Position numbers and translations under genes: made by a program
Source: Aequorivita antarctica
GTDB lineage: Bacteria; Bacteroidota; Bacteroidia; Flavobacteriales; Flavobacteriaceae
Reading direction: 5' to 3'
Length of the DNA stretch: 64,000 nucleotides
Assembly (NCBI RefSeq): GCF_007997155.1
Contig: NZ_VORT01000010.1
Coordinates: 62,001-126,000 of the forward strand
The notes under the pieces: generated by a model
Databases searched by the model: none
Told to the model about the DNA's origin: nothing
What the model saw: only the letters and a program-made list of their open reading frames with translations
Part shown: one piece after another, positions 26,532 to 35,392 of the stretch
How the letters are laid out: the number at the start of each line of letters is the position of its first letter
Position numbering within the stretch: position 1 is the stretch's first letter

Positions 26532-28127
26532 TCATAACTCCAAAACAGTGAAATTTGAATCCAGCGGCTCCAAGTTTTCTTTCAAAACATCAAGCAATTC
26601 TTCCCCATGCTCCAAATAAAACTCTGAGAAATTAAGCTGACGTTCCTGTAAACTTTGCTTTGGAAATAGTTGATTTTGAATATTTTTTAAACGGTCAATT
26701 TCTTCTGAATGTTTTCGTTTTTGAGCTTTAAGCAAACGTTTTTCAAGATTCTCCAAACCGTTCAATTGCTTTTTTTCCTGAGCGCCAACGGCTCCCAAAA
26801 AGGAAACATCGGTTTTTTCGGCTAAAGTGTACAAATTTTTGAATTGCTGTTTTAGGAATTCTTTTTGTTTGGAAAAGTCTATTTCAATTTTCGAAATTTT
26901 ATAGGTATGTCGGGTAATCAGTTCGTGCTGTGGAAGAAATAAATCCTCAATTTTCACATTGAGTTTTATTAATTTATCGGAAAGCATTTTTGGAACTAAA
27001 ACCACCGAATTCCGAAGCAACAAGATAGGGAAGGGCACTTCCACTTTATTGAAATAGTCTTTCAATTGGAACCAATACGCCAGCTCGCCACCGCCGCCAA
27101 TGTAACAGAGGTTGGGTAAAATCTCTTCTTGATACAAGGGACGAAGCAACGCATTAGGAGAAAACCGCTCAGGGTTTTCGTGTAATTCCTTTAAAATTTC
27201 TTTTTTTGAAAAAGAAATATCCGTTTCATTTACATAAAACTGTCCTTCACGTTCAATGATACGCTCCCGAAGTTTTTCCTTTAAATAAAACAGGTTTATT
27301 TCACGAGGATGCACTTGTTCTGAAAACCCTAAATCAGTAATCTTCTCAGTGGTTTCCGAAACCATTTTATAGCTGAGGTTTTCTGTAAGTTCCTTTTCGG
27401 CATAAGGAATAAAGCATTTTTTTAATTCTTTGTCGTTTCCGTCAATAATCACCAAGCCGTGATGGTAGAAAAGAGAATTCGCTAAAAATCGTGTGGCGTC
27501 GGCTAGATTATCGTGTTTTGTATATGCATCGGAAAAATAAGAAATCAACTTTTTGGCGTTTTCGCTTTCGCCGAATTCTTTTTTCAGTTGCTGTTTCACT
27601 TCCTTCAAACCTTCGGTAGAAAGTTCGCCAACGGCACCAGAAGCTTTTCTGTCCCACTTCACCTTTTTACCAAACAGGTTAAAATAATTGATTTCCTCAA
27701 AATCGTGATCTTCCGTTGCCATCCAATAAACAGGGACAAAATGGTTGGTAGGATATGCCTTGTTTAGCTGTTCAGCCAGATTTATCGTTGAGAATATTTT
27801 ATATAAGAAATAAAGCGGGCCAGTAAAAAGATTGAGCTGATGTCCCGTGGTTATTGTGAAGGTTGTGTGTTCTCGCAATAAATCTATATTGCTCAGTGTA
27901 GATTGCGAAAGTGAATTGTCGCCATACTGAAACATAATCCTTTTCGACAGCAAATGCCTTTTTTCATCCGTAAAATACTGCTGCTTTTCCTGTAATTGAT
28001 GTTTAAAATTTTCCAAGTTTGGAAAACGATTGTAAAACGGCTTTAATGAAACATCTTCAGCAAGATAATCGCATATCAAATTGGAAAAATAACCTGTTTT
28101 TTTATACGGAATGGATTGGTTTGGCAT
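26532..28127 (-). CDS. bshC: Bacillithiol biosynthesis cysteine-adding enzyme BshC
   Basis: This 531-residue enzyme adds cysteine to GlcN-malate in the last step of bacillithiol synthesis. Visible family marks are TTGHQLNLFTGPLYFLYKI, PVYWMATEDHDFEEINYFNLFGK (nucleotide-binding HDFEE region) and YIGGGGELAYWFQLKDYF, with a C-terminal coiled coil rich in Lys and Glu. I took ATG 28127 (MPNQSIPYKKTGYF) as the start: the upstream alternative is a TTG that overlaps a TATTTTTG promoter box. It implies that this cell uses bacillithiol as its low-molecular-weight thiol, as in other Bacteroidetes, which suits the many redox proteins in the window. Confidence 0.95.
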   Translation of the reverse strand: MPNQSIPYKKTGYFSNLICDYLAEDVSLKPFYNRFPNLENFKHQLQEKQQYFTDEKRHLLSKRIMFQYGDNSLSQSTLSNIDLLREHTTFTITTGHQLNLFTGPLYFLYKIFSTINLAEQLNKAYPTNHFVPVYWMATEDHDFEEINYFNLFGKKVKWDRKASGAVGELSTEGLKEVKQQLKKEFGESENAKKLISYFSDAYTKHDNLADATRFLANSLFYHHGLVIIDGNDKELKKCFIPYAEKELTENLSYKMVSETTEKITDLGFSEQVHPREINLFYLKEKLRERIIEREGQFYVNETDISFSKKEILKELHENPERFSPNALLRPLYQEEILPNLCYIGGGGELAYWFQLKDYFNKVEVPFPILLLRNSVVLVPKMLSDKLIKLNVKIEDLFLPQHELITRHTYKISKIEIDFSKQKEFLKQQFKNLYTLAEKTDVSFLGAVGAQEKKQLNGLENLEKRLLKAQKRKHSEEIDRLKNIQNQLFPKQSLQERQLNFSEFYLEHGEELLDVLKENLEPLDSNFTVLEL

Positions 28128-28149
28128 AAATTCTTCAGAAAGATTCAAA

Positions 28150-28157
28150 CAAAAATA
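28150..28157 (-). promoter_or_regulatory. -7 box TATTTTTG upstream of bshC
   Basis: On the minus strand TATTTTTG lies 22 bases before the ATG at 28127 and overlaps the alternative TTG start, supporting the shorter protein. Confidence 0.5.
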
Positions 28158-28240
28158 TAGTATAATTCATAATTCAGAATTCACAATCGAGAATTTGGTA
28201 AAACTTTAGTAGTTTTAGACCACTTTTTAAAACCCACAAG

Positions 28241-30715
28241 ATGACTCGTTATTTCGTATTTTTATTTCTGGTTTTCCCTGTTTTTATTTTCGCCCAACTG
28301 AAATCACCTTCAGATTTTTTGGGCTATGAAATTGGCACTCAATTTTCCCGCCATGCCGATATTGTTGGCTATTTTGAACATGTGGCGGCAAACAGTGGGA
28401 TGGTGAAGTATTTCGACTACGGAAAAACCAACGAACGAAGAAGGTTGACTTATGCCGTAATCTCTTCGGAAGAGAATCTAGGGAGTCTTGAAAAAATACG
28501 TACCGATAATTTAAAAAACATCGGAATCCTTCCCGGTAGTGCAACGCCTGATAAGGCAATCGTTTGGCTGAGCTATAACGTACACGGCAACGAAACCAGT
28601 AGTAGTGAGGCTGCGATGAACACAATCTATAAACTGATTACGGAACATGGGGATTGGCTAAAAAATACAATTGTAATTATGGATCCCGGCGTTAACCCAG
28701 ACGGACGCGACCGTTATGTAAACTGGTACAACCAAGTGAAAGCTTTGCCTTACAATGCTTCACAAGATGCCATTGAACACAACGAACCTTGGCCTGGCGG
28801 TCGTGCCAATCATTATCTTTTCGATTTAAACCGCGACTGGATGTGGGCAAGCCAAGTGGAAACCCAACAGCGTTTAAAAATATATAACCAGTGGATGCCG
28901 CAGGTACACGTAGATTTTCACGAGCAATCCATGAATAATCCCTATTATTTTGCGCCTGCAGCGGAACCATTTCACGAAATAATAACTCCTTGGCAGCGCG
29001 AATTCCAAACAAAAATAGGAAAGAACAACGCCAAATATTTTGACAAAAACGGCTGGCTTTTCTTTACACGCGAAAGTTTTGACTTGCTGTACCCTAGTTA
29101 TGGCGACACCTATCCACTTTATATGGGCGCCATCGGGATGACCTATGAACAGGCAGGCGGCGGAAGGGCTGGTTTGGGAGTGATGAATGATGATGACATT
29201 GAAGTCACTTTGGTGGATCGCATGGCGCATCACACTGCTACGGGACTTTCCACCGTTGAAATAGCGTCGCAAAATAGTGGTGCGCTACTTTCTGAATTTG
29301 GGAAATTCTTCAAAAACGATAATCTAAAATATAAAAGCTTTGTTCTGAAAGGAAATCCCGATAATATAAAAGCGCTGACTGACCTGCTGGATATGCACGA
29401 AATAAAATACGGATATGCAACTGGCGGAAGTGCAACTGGATTCAGTTATACTGAAAACAAAAAAGGCTCGATGGATGCCAAAGGCGCGTTGGTGGTGAGC
29501 ACCAACCAACCAAAAGGGAAAATGGTGCAAGTGCTTTTTGAACCTAATGCAGCGCTTAGCACTCCAGTTACTTATGACATTACCGCTTGGAGTCTGCCGT
29601 ATGCTTATGGCTTGGAGGCAGTGGCGAGTGCCATTTTGGTTTCTACAAATGCTACCGTTCCGAGTAATACGGTTTCCAATATGCCTTCGCCCATGGCGGC
29701 AGGATATATTGCCAAATGGAACAGTTTGCAGGACGCGGAATTTCTTTCAGCATTATTACAGCGTGATATAAAAGTCCGTTTTACTGAAAATGAGCTCAGC
29801 TTTGGCGGTACTGCTTTTGGTCGTGGCAGTTTGATTATTACGAGAAGCGAAAATAAACCCATTACAGATTTTGATAAAGCCCTTATAGAAATAGCAAACA
29901 AAATGGAACGGCAATTATATGCTTCGCCAACCAGCTTTGCGGATAAACTGACCGACTTCGGCTCGCAATATGTGCATTTAATTAAAAATAAAAAAGTAGC
30001 GATGCTTCAAGGCGAAGGCACTTCTTCATTGAGCTACGGTGCACTTTGGCACTTTTTTGAAACACAGTTGAAATATCCAATCACTTCAATAAACACTGAT
30101 GATGTGGGCAGCATACAGTGGAGTGATTACGATGTGTTGATTCTTCCCGATGGAAATTACAAATCCATTTTGAAGGATGAAACTTTTAAAACCCTTGAAG
30201 AATGGATTGACAAAGGTGGAAATGTGATAGCAATTGGCAATGCCGTAAGTGGCTTTGAAGGTAAGGAAGGTTTTGACCTTAAAAAGAACGGTGATGAAAA
30301 GACTGAAAAGGAGAAGGACACCTTAGGAAATATGATCCCCTACGCCCAACGCGAACTGGAAAGCACAAAAGATTTCATTACTGGCAGTATCTATAAAGTG
30401 ACCTTAGACAATACACATCCGTTAGCGTTTGGCTACGGCGATACTTATTACAGTTTGAAACTGGGTAGCGATTCCTATAAATTTTTAAACGATGGGTTTA
30501 ATATTGGATATATAAAGGAACCCGAAAGCGTTTCTGGATTTTCTGGGGAAACAGCGAAAGCTGCTTTAAAGAACTCCATTGTCTTTGCCCAGGCGAAAAA
30601 GGGTAGGGGCAGTGTAGTCTATATGGTAGATGACGTTTCCTTTCGTTCTTTTTGGCAGAATGGGAAACTGTTTTTAGCGAATGCGATATTCTTCGTTAAT
30701 ACCGGGAATTTCTAA
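28241..30715 (+). CDS. Secreted M14 family zinc carboxypeptidase-like protein
   Basis: This 824-residue exported protein has a signal peptide (about 1-18, ending FIFAQ) and an M14 metallocarboxypeptidase domain (about 40-350). The zinc ligands H115 and E118 are in VHGNETSS, the third ligand H227 is in VDFHEQS, and the general base E303 is in MTYEQAGG. The C-terminal half (about 350-824) includes a flavodoxin/amidotransferase-like segment (VAMLQGEGTSSLSYGALWHF, DYDVLILPDGNY, GGNVIAIGNAV), as in other large flavobacterial M14 proteins. There is no T9SS sorting domain, so it is probably periplasmic or outer-membrane associated. It is transcribed divergently from bshC and converges on the FrnE-like gene. 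The peptide substrate is unknown. Confidence 0.9.
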   Translation: MTRYFVFLFLVFPVFIFAQLKSPSDFLGYEIGTQFSRHADIVGYFEHVAANSGMVKYFDYGKTNERRRLTYAVISSEENLGSLEKIRTDNLKNIGILPGSATPDKAIVWLSYNVHGNETSSSEAAMNTIYKLITEHGDWLKNTIVIMDPGVNPDGRDRYVNWYNQVKALPYNASQDAIEHNEPWPGGRANHYLFDLNRDWMWASQVETQQRLKIYNQWMPQVHVDFHEQSMNNPYYFAPAAEPFHEIITPWQREFQTKIGKNNAKYFDKNGWLFFTRESFDLLYPSYGDTYPLYMGAIGMTYEQAGGGRAGLGVMNDDDIEVTLVDRMAHHTATGLSTVEIASQNSGALLSEFGKFFKNDNLKYKSFVLKGNPDNIKALTDLLDMHEIKYGYATGGSATGFSYTENKKGSMDAKGALVVSTNQPKGKMVQVLFEPNAALSTPVTYDITAWSLPYAYGLEAVASAILVSTNATVPSNTVSNMPSPMAAGYIAKWNSLQDAEFLSALLQRDIKVRFTENELSFGGTAFGRGSLIITRSENKPITDFDKALIEIANKMERQLYASPTSFADKLTDFGSQYVHLIKNKKVAMLQGEGTSSLSYGALWHFFETQLKYPITSINTDDVGSIQWSDYDVLILPDGNYKSILKDETFKTLEEWIDKGGNVIAIGNAVSGFEGKEGFDLKKNGDEKTEKEKDTLGNMIPYAQRELESTKDFITGSIYKVTLDNTHPLAFGYGDTYYSLKLGSDSYKFLNDGFNIGYIKEPESVSGFSGETAKAALKNSIVFAQAKKGRGSVVYMVDDVSFRSFWQNGKLFLANAIFFVNTGNF

Positions 30716-30770
30716 TGAATTTGGTTTAGTTCTAAATCTCAATAGTTAATCGCACACACTATTTTTTATA

Positions 30771-30817
30771 ACAAAGAAGGCACAAAGAAAACGCTGTGTA
30801 CTTTGTGCCTTCTTTGT
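30771..30817. terminator. 17-bp perfect stem-loop between convergent genes
   Basis: ACAAAGAAGGCACAAAG (30771-30787) pairs with CTTTGTGCCTTCTTTGT (30801-30817) around a 13-base loop, midway between the convergent M14 and FrnE-like genes. It could act on both transcripts. It lacks a long T-run and also resembles a dispersed repeat. Confidence 0.65.
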
Positions 30818-30869
30818 GTTCTTTGTAAAAGTCGTTTAAACAACAATTTCACTAGCCGTTTACAATAGG

Positions 30870-31526
30870 TTATTTGCTTTGTGCCGCTTCAATCAATTCG
30901 GTTAGAACTTCTTTGAACAAAGCTATAGGTTGTGCACCTGTAACGGCACTTTCTCTATTAAAAACAATTGTAGGCACAGAGCTTACTCCTAAGCTTTGCC
31001 AATAGCTTTCTTTGCTTTTCACTTCATAACGTGCGTCATCATTATCTAGTTTCGCTAAAGCTTCTTCAGCATTTAAACCTACATCCAGTAAAGCTTGTTT
31101 TAAAACTTCTCTTTTAGAAACGTCTTTCCGTTCGCTAAAAAAGGCTGTTGTTAAACGCATATTTAATTCGGTTTGCTTTCCAAAATCTTTAGCGTAATCT
31201 AGTAATACGTGCGCATCAAAGGTGTTTACCATACGCATATCGTCAAAATAATCGAATGTAAAACCTAGTTCAGCACCAGTTGCGGTCATGAATTGCTGTG
31301 ATTCTTTTTGTTGTTCTAAGCTAGAACCATACTTTTCTGTAATATGCTCTTTTACATTTTGACCTTCAGTAGGCATGTTTGGATTTAACTCAAAAGGTTG
31401 CCATTCAATTTCTACTTGGTCTTGAATGCCCAATTCTGAAATGGCTTTTTCCAAGCGCTTGTAACCAATGGTACACCACGGGCATACTACATCTGAAACG
31501 ATATCAATTTTTATTTTTTCTTTCAT
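30870..31526 (-). CDS. DsbA-family (FrnE-like) thiol oxidoreductase
   Basis: This 218-residue cytoplasmic thioredoxin-fold protein has the redox motif CPWC at residues 15-18 (SDVVCPWCTIG), the helical insertion of the DsbA/FrnE branch, and the cis-proline region SVPTIVFNRESAVTGAQ. FrnE relatives act in disulfide chemistry and oxidative-stress resistance. No signal peptide is present. It follows the AhpD-like gene on the same strand after a 70-base gap that holds a strong hairpin, and probably belongs to the TetR-controlled group. Confidence 0.9.
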   Translation of the reverse strand: MKEKIKIDIVSDVVCPWCTIGYKRLEKAISELGIQDQVEIEWQPFELNPNMPTEGQNVKEHITEKYGSSLEQQKESQQFMTATGAELGFTFDYFDDMRMVNTFDAHVLLDYAKDFGKQTELNMRLTTAFFSERKDVSKREVLKQALLDVGLNAEEALAKLDNDDARYEVKSKESYWQSLGVSSVPTIVFNRESAVTGAQPIALFKEVLTELIEAAQSK

Positions 31527-31543
31527 TTTTTACTTTTTTTAAT

Positions 31544-31572
31544 AAACCTTCCGCAAATATAGCGGAAGGTTT
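31544..31572. promoter_or_regulatory. 11-bp stem-loop between the AhpD-like and FrnE-like genes
   Basis: AAACCTTCCGC / GCGGAAGGTTT with a 7-base loop overlaps the palindrome AGGTTTAAACCT (31567-31578). On the minus strand it is followed by A rather than T, so it looks more like an mRNA-stability or processing hairpin within an operon than a terminator. Confidence 0.55.
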
Positions 31573-31596
31573 AAACCTATTAATCATTTTTTTAGA

Positions 31597-32160
31597 TTAG
31601 GCTCCTACCTTGTCTTTAGACCAAGCAAATTTTTGAAATGGTGCATCTACAGGTGTATTTGCAATATGGTTTGTATAGTTGCTGATCACTTTTTGGGATA
31701 GACCCAAAATGATTTCTAGTACTTGTCTTTCTTCATAACCCGCTGTATAAAATGCATCTAAATCATCTTGGGTTACCTGACCGCGATTGCGAACAATAGT
31801 TAAAGTCATAGTGCGCAATACTTCTAATTTTGCGTTTTCAAGAGGCGTTTCATTGCGCAAGGCATCTGTTATGGCATCATCTACTTTCATCATTTTTGCA
31901 ATTCCTGTATGTGCTGGAACACAGTAATGACAAGCGTGTTCTACGTTTATTGTTTGCCATACAACTGTTAACTCCTCATTATTGAATGAAGACTCTGTAA
32001 ACAATTTGTGAATTGTTTGATAGGCCTCAAGTAAACCTGGAGCACCTGCTAATACACCGTGTAAACCCGGAATCATTCCGTTTGCTTTAAGTGATTGTTC
32101 TAATAATGCCTGGCTTTCTTCAGGTGCTGATTTAATGTTGTGAACTTTTAATGTTGTCAT
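31597..32160 (-). CDS. AhpD-like carboxymuconolactone decarboxylase family protein
   Basis: This 187-residue all-helical protein has the AhpD redox motif C77-x2-C80-x3-H84 in HACHYCVPAH. In AhpD this motif forms a peroxidase or disulfide-reductase active site that serves alkyl-hydroperoxide reduction. Family members without metal act on peroxides or reactive electrophiles. A perfect palindrome lies 34-57 bases upstream of the ATG and matches one before the adjacent tetR, so it is the likely repressed target. The FrnE-like gene follows on the same strand. Confidence 0.88.
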   Translation of the reverse strand: MTTLKVHNIKSAPEESQALLEQSLKANGMIPGLHGVLAGAPGLLEAYQTIHKLFTESSFNNEELTVVWQTINVEHACHYCVPAHTGIAKMMKVDDAITDALRNETPLENAKLEVLRTMTLTIVRNRGQVTQDDLDAFYTAGYEERQVLEIILGLSQKVISNYTNHIANTPVDAPFQKFAWSKDKVGA

Positions 32161-32193
32161 AGTTTCAATTTTTTAATTAATAATTATTGTTAA

Positions 32194-32217
32194 ATAGCTA
32201 AACAATCGTTTAGCTAT
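32194..32217. promoter_or_regulatory. Putative TetR operator upstream of the AhpD-like gene
   Basis: A perfect 10-bp inverted repeat ATAGCTAAAC / GTTTAGCTAT is separated by AATC. The 16-base core CTAAACAATCGTTTAG (32198-32213) differs at one position from the site before tetR. It lies between the tetR stop and the AhpD-like start. Confidence 0.82.
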
Positions 32218-32233
32218 GATTTAAAAAAAATGT

Positions 32234-32797
32234 TTAAATATTTTTAAAGGTCATTTCTATGTAATCCTCAATTTCTTTTGGCGTATTTACTCTGGTCGCA
32301 GCAACTAGACCATGTTTTGCTAATACTAAATAGTTAGCTTGTTTATTTATGGTTTCTTGGTCTTTAGAAGGATCCATTCTCAGTTTTTCAATGAATAAGT
32401 TTTTAAGATTACCCATAAAGGAAGTCATCTGTTCGTTAACCAATGCATCATTACTTTCTGAAAATTCGTTGTATGTATTAGTCAATAAACATCCCTTTTC
32501 ATTGCCTTCTTCTTCGCAAAGATCTACAGAGTCATAAAAAAACTGTTTAATGTCTTCCACACCATTCGAATTGTTTTTAAATTTCTCGAACATAGTGTTT
32601 ACCTTAGCTTTATAACATTTTAAACTTTCAAGAAAAACTCCGTGTTTATTACCAAAACTGGAATATATAGAAAACTTATTGATGCCCATTTCTTTTTCAA
32701 GTTGCTGCATAGAAGTATTCCCATAGCCATTCCGCCAGAATAAGCGCATTGCTTTTTTAATAACCTCTTCTTCTTTATATTCCTTTTGACGTGCCAT
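32234..32797 (-). CDS. TetR/AcrR family transcriptional repressor
   Basis: This 187-residue regulator has an N-terminal helix-turn-helix (about residues 8-55: KAMRLFWRNGYGNTSMQQLEKEMGI ... SIYSSFGNKHGVF is spread over this region) and an all-helical ligand domain with a cysteine in EGNEKGCLLTN. It probably represses itself and the two redox genes downstream: matching palindromes precede both tetR and the AhpD-like gene, and the one before tetR overlaps its -7 box. The inducer is not identifiable, but the AhpD-like and FrnE-like partners suggest a thiol-reactive or oxidising compound. Confidence 0.9.
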   Translation of the reverse strand: MARQKEYKEEEVIKKAMRLFWRNGYGNTSMQQLEKEMGINKFSIYSSFGNKHGVFLESLKCYKAKVNTMFEKFKNNSNGVEDIKQFFYDSVDLCEEEGNEKGCLLTNTYNEFSESNDALVNEQMTSFMGNLKNLFIEKLRMDPSKDQETINKQANYLVLAKHGLVAATRVNTPKEIEDYIEMTFKNI

Positions 32798-32813
32798 TTT
32801 TCTAATTACGGAA

Positions 32814-32821
32814 CAAAACTA
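32814..32821 (-). promoter_or_regulatory. -7 box TAGTTTTG of tetR
   Basis: On the minus strand TAGTTTTG, 17 bases before the tetR ATG, fits TAnnTTTG. Its upstream end overlaps the operator core at 32819-32834. Confidence 0.5.
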
Positions 32822-32834
32822 AACAATCGGTTAG
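32819..32834. promoter_or_regulatory. Putative TetR autoregulatory operator
   Basis: CTAAACAATCGGTTAG is identical at 15 of 16 positions to the core of the palindrome at 32198-32213. It overlaps the tetR -7 box, so binding would block transcription. Confidence 0.8.
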
Positions 32835-32953
32835 TAAAGAGAAAACAGTTTAACGTTTTAATGATATAAGTGAGATTGGAAGTGATTTTAAGATTGGTTT
32901 TAGAAGGGCAAGTTTTTAAAAGTGGAGTGATTGCTTTGCAGGTATTAATGAAT

Positions 32954-33709
32954 TTAGTTGCCTCTATTTGAATAGTTTACAGTTACATCTTCTGTTTTAA
33001 TTTCAGAAAGCAACTCAAGTTTTCCCGCTTCAAACAGCTCGTCAACAGTTTGCATGTCTACCGATTCCCAAGGTTCTACTTTGTAATTTTTATAATCTAC
33101 AAACCTTATTCCATTTACCATTCTTGGGTTATACGCTTTTCTAAAACGGATGCCTCCTTTGCCTGTATAAAATTTATAAGCCAAATAATCCACGGTAAAG
33201 TCATCCTGCGCTATCCAGTACATATAAATATCTTCATGATCCACGCCACCACCTTCTTGCCCGAAAGTCACTTTTATTTCAAAGTATTTTTTACCGTCAA
33301 TTTCAGTTTCACCCACCAATTCCTTGTTTACTGCCGGCGCGTTTAAGCCATAAGGCAACTGTACAAAATAAAGCACAGAGTTTAATGAATTGGAGTATAT
33401 GCTTGCCGTAGAATCTGCCAAGCTAAGTTTTGTTCCATTTGCGAAACGCTCAAAGTTGGAGTTGGTAAGTATATCCTGAGTTTCTCCTAAGGAATCTATA
33501 ATAGTTCGTGTAAGTTTAAAAGCACCATTTTTTCTTTGGCTGCTGTATTTAATATCGCGAAAAGTAAACTTTATTGTTGCTGCCTCATAGATTTCGCCCC
33601 CAGCATTTTCAATGGTTTTATCAATAATCTGCTGGGCGGTGAGTGGTTTGTTTTCTTGTTTGCAGGAAATGAAAAGGGGTATAAGTATAAAAAGTTGGAG
33701 GAGGCGCAT
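32954..33709 (-). CDS. DUF6503 family lipoprotein
   Basis: This 251-residue lipoprotein has a short signal with a lipobox ending IPLFISC, the cysteine at residue 16. The body is beta-rich with no catalytic motif that I recognise. It begins with AQQIIDKTIENAGGEIYEAATIKFTFRD and contains GKKYFEIKVTFGQEGGG and YMYWIAQDDFTVDYLAYKFYT, a pattern seen in flavobacterial DUF6503 proteins. The arrangement resembles LolA-like half-barrels that carry lipids, which is only an inference. It stands alone between the tetR group and the metal transporters. Confidence 0.75.
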   Translation of the reverse strand: MRLLQLFILIPLFISCKQENKPLTAQQIIDKTIENAGGEIYEAATIKFTFRDIKYSSQRKNGAFKLTRTIIDSLGETQDILTNSNFERFANGTKLSLADSTASIYSNSLNSVLYFVQLPYGLNAPAVNKELVGETEIDGKKYFEIKVTFGQEGGGVDHEDIYMYWIAQDDFTVDYLAYKFYTGKGGIRFRKAYNPRMVNGIRFVDYKNYKVEPWESVDMQTVDELFEAGKLELLSEIKTEDVTVNYSNRGN

Positions 33710-33837
33710 AGGTTTTCTTTTTTATTCGAAGATACGAAAGAAAAGGATGAATGTTTTATAGCTTCTTAGTGGACATGGCGAAAATGTCAGTGCCCGCAGA
33801 GGGCAAACAAAATTAGCATAGCGGTTTATTTTTTAAC

Positions 33838-34542
33838 TTATAAAGTTGCTCCGAATAAATATCCTACCAAAGCTGTCAAGCCCATTGCAACCGTTCCCCA
33901 AAATGTAACCCTTATAATTGCTTTTCCAATACTTGATCCCCCTGTTTTGGCGGCTACTACCCCTAAGATAATCAAGAAAACAATGGCAAAGCCATATAGA
34001 AAGTATTCCATATTATCAATTGGTAGAAATAATGCAACAATTAGCGGAAGCACTCCTCCGAACGTAAATGCTGATCCAGATGCAAGAGCTGCCTGTATTG
34101 GTTTTGCTTGACTTATTTCATTAATCCCCAACTCATCTCTCACATGAGCTGCTAGCACATCGTGTTCCGTTAATTCTTCAGCAACTAGCAAAGCGGTTTC
34201 TTTTTTCAGGCCTCTTTTTTCATAAATTTCGGCCAAGCGTTGTAATTCAAGCTCGGGTGTTTCTCTTAATTCTATAATTTCTCTTTCAATATCAGCTTTT
34301 TCCACATCAGTTTGGGAGCTTACAGAAACGTACTCGCCCGCAGCCATTGATAAAGCACCCGCAACTAATCCTGCTAGAGTTGCTAAAATAATGGGTTCTC
34401 TTAAATCACTTGCTGCAGCAACACCAATGGCAAGACTGGCAGTAGAAAGGATGCCATCATTTGCACCAAGTACAGCCGCTCTTAACCAATTACTTCTATG
34501 GATGTAATGGTTGTCTAAATAATCATCTGGCATATCGCTCAT
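33838..34542 (-). CDS. VIT1/CCC1 family iron/manganese transporter
   Basis: This 234-residue membrane protein has the VIT1 signature: HRSNWLRAAVLGANDGILSTASLAIGV in the first helix region, AGEYVSVSSQTDVEKADIE at the metal-binding amphipathic segment, and three further transmembrane stretches (about 150-180, 185-205 and 215-234). Family members export Fe2+ or Mn2+ from the cytoplasm. In bacteria they serve metal storage or detoxification. It follows the ZIP-like gene by 79 bases on the same strand, pairing an exporter with a ZIP-type transporter. Confidence 0.92.
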   Translation of the reverse strand: MSDMPDDYLDNHYIHRSNWLRAAVLGANDGILSTASLAIGVAAASDLREPIILATLAGLVAGALSMAAGEYVSVSSQTDVEKADIEREIIELRETPELELQRLAEIYEKRGLKKETALLVAEELTEHDVLAAHVRDELGINEISQAKPIQAALASGSAFTFGGVLPLIVALFLPIDNMEYFLYGFAIVFLIILGVVAAKTGGSSIGKAIIRVTFWGTVAMGLTALVGYLFGATL

Positions 34543-34621
34543 GGTTGCTGATTTAAGTATAGTATAAAGTTACTTTTTTAGGCTCATATTGAGCCCTCAA
34601 ATTGTATTTGAATTTCTGGAT

Positions 34622-35335
34622 TTATCCCAACATTTTTAAGCCAATCATTCCAACCATAAAACCAAAACATGCCCCGAGTGCCGGAATCCAATTTTTTTTC
34701 ATCTTTGACAAAGGCGCTATATCTTGAAAAATCAAGTAGATTATTCCGCCCGAGGAGAATAGCATGAGTGCTCCAATGGTCTTGGGCATACCGGATAAAA
34801 AATAATACCCTGCAAAAGCAGAGACTACTCCCGAAAAGCTCAAGAGAAAAAGGATTGCCAAACACTTCTTGGCTGAATATCTAGTCTTTAAGTCAAAGTA
34901 GGCATTGAATGCTTCTGGGAAATTTTGAATTCCAATAATGATTGCCAATAATATCCCTAATTGCGGATTCTGTGAAAACACAGCGCCCATAGCAATAGAT
35001 TCTGGGACAAAATCTGAGAGCATGCCTAACAACTGTGCCATCGTTCCGCCTTTTCGTTGAATATATCTATCTATAAAAAAGAACGTTATAGCACCTGTTA
35101 AAAAGGATATTGCCATTGGTATTATTGAAAGGGCCTGCATTCCTTCTGGGATCAATACCAAGGCTACGGCGGCCATTAGAATGCCACCACCAAAGGCTGT
35201 GGAACTATGAATGATTTCTGCCTTTATTAATCCGCTTTTTACGTGATCCCCAAAATAATAGGATAATAAACCTCCTAAAAAAACAGTTGAGCCTGAAAGC
35301 AAAGAGAACAGTATTATAATTTGAAGTTCTGCCAT
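34622..35335 (-). CDS. ZIP family metal transporter-like protein
   Basis: This 237-residue membrane protein has about seven or eight transmembrane segments. The two ZIP core motifs are in altered form: DFVPESIAMGAVF in the fourth helix and GIQNFPEAFNAYF in the fifth, where many ZIP proteins have HNxPEG and HExPHE. The lost histidines suggest changed metal preference. It sits between a VIT1 exporter and an acidic small protein. Metal and direction of transport cannot be told from sequence. Confidence 0.85.
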   Translation of the reverse strand: MAELQIIILFSLLSGSTVFLGGLLSYYFGDHVKSGLIKAEIIHSSTAFGGGILMAAVALVLIPEGMQALSIIPMAISFLTGAITFFFIDRYIQRKGGTMAQLLGMLSDFVPESIAMGAVFSQNPQLGILLAIIIGIQNFPEAFNAYFDLKTRYSAKKCLAILFLLSFSGVVSAFAGYYFLSGMPKTIGALMLFSSGGIIYLIFQDIAPLSKMKKNWIPALGACFGFMVGMIGLKMLG

Positions 35336-35392
35336 CTTAAATTATAATGGCTAATTGTTATATCTGTTCATTGTATCGTTTTTTACTTTTTT

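Noticed and set aside
33783-33806. Short stem TGCCC / GGGCA near 33790 as a terminator
   Set aside because: Only five base pairs without a T-run on either strand.
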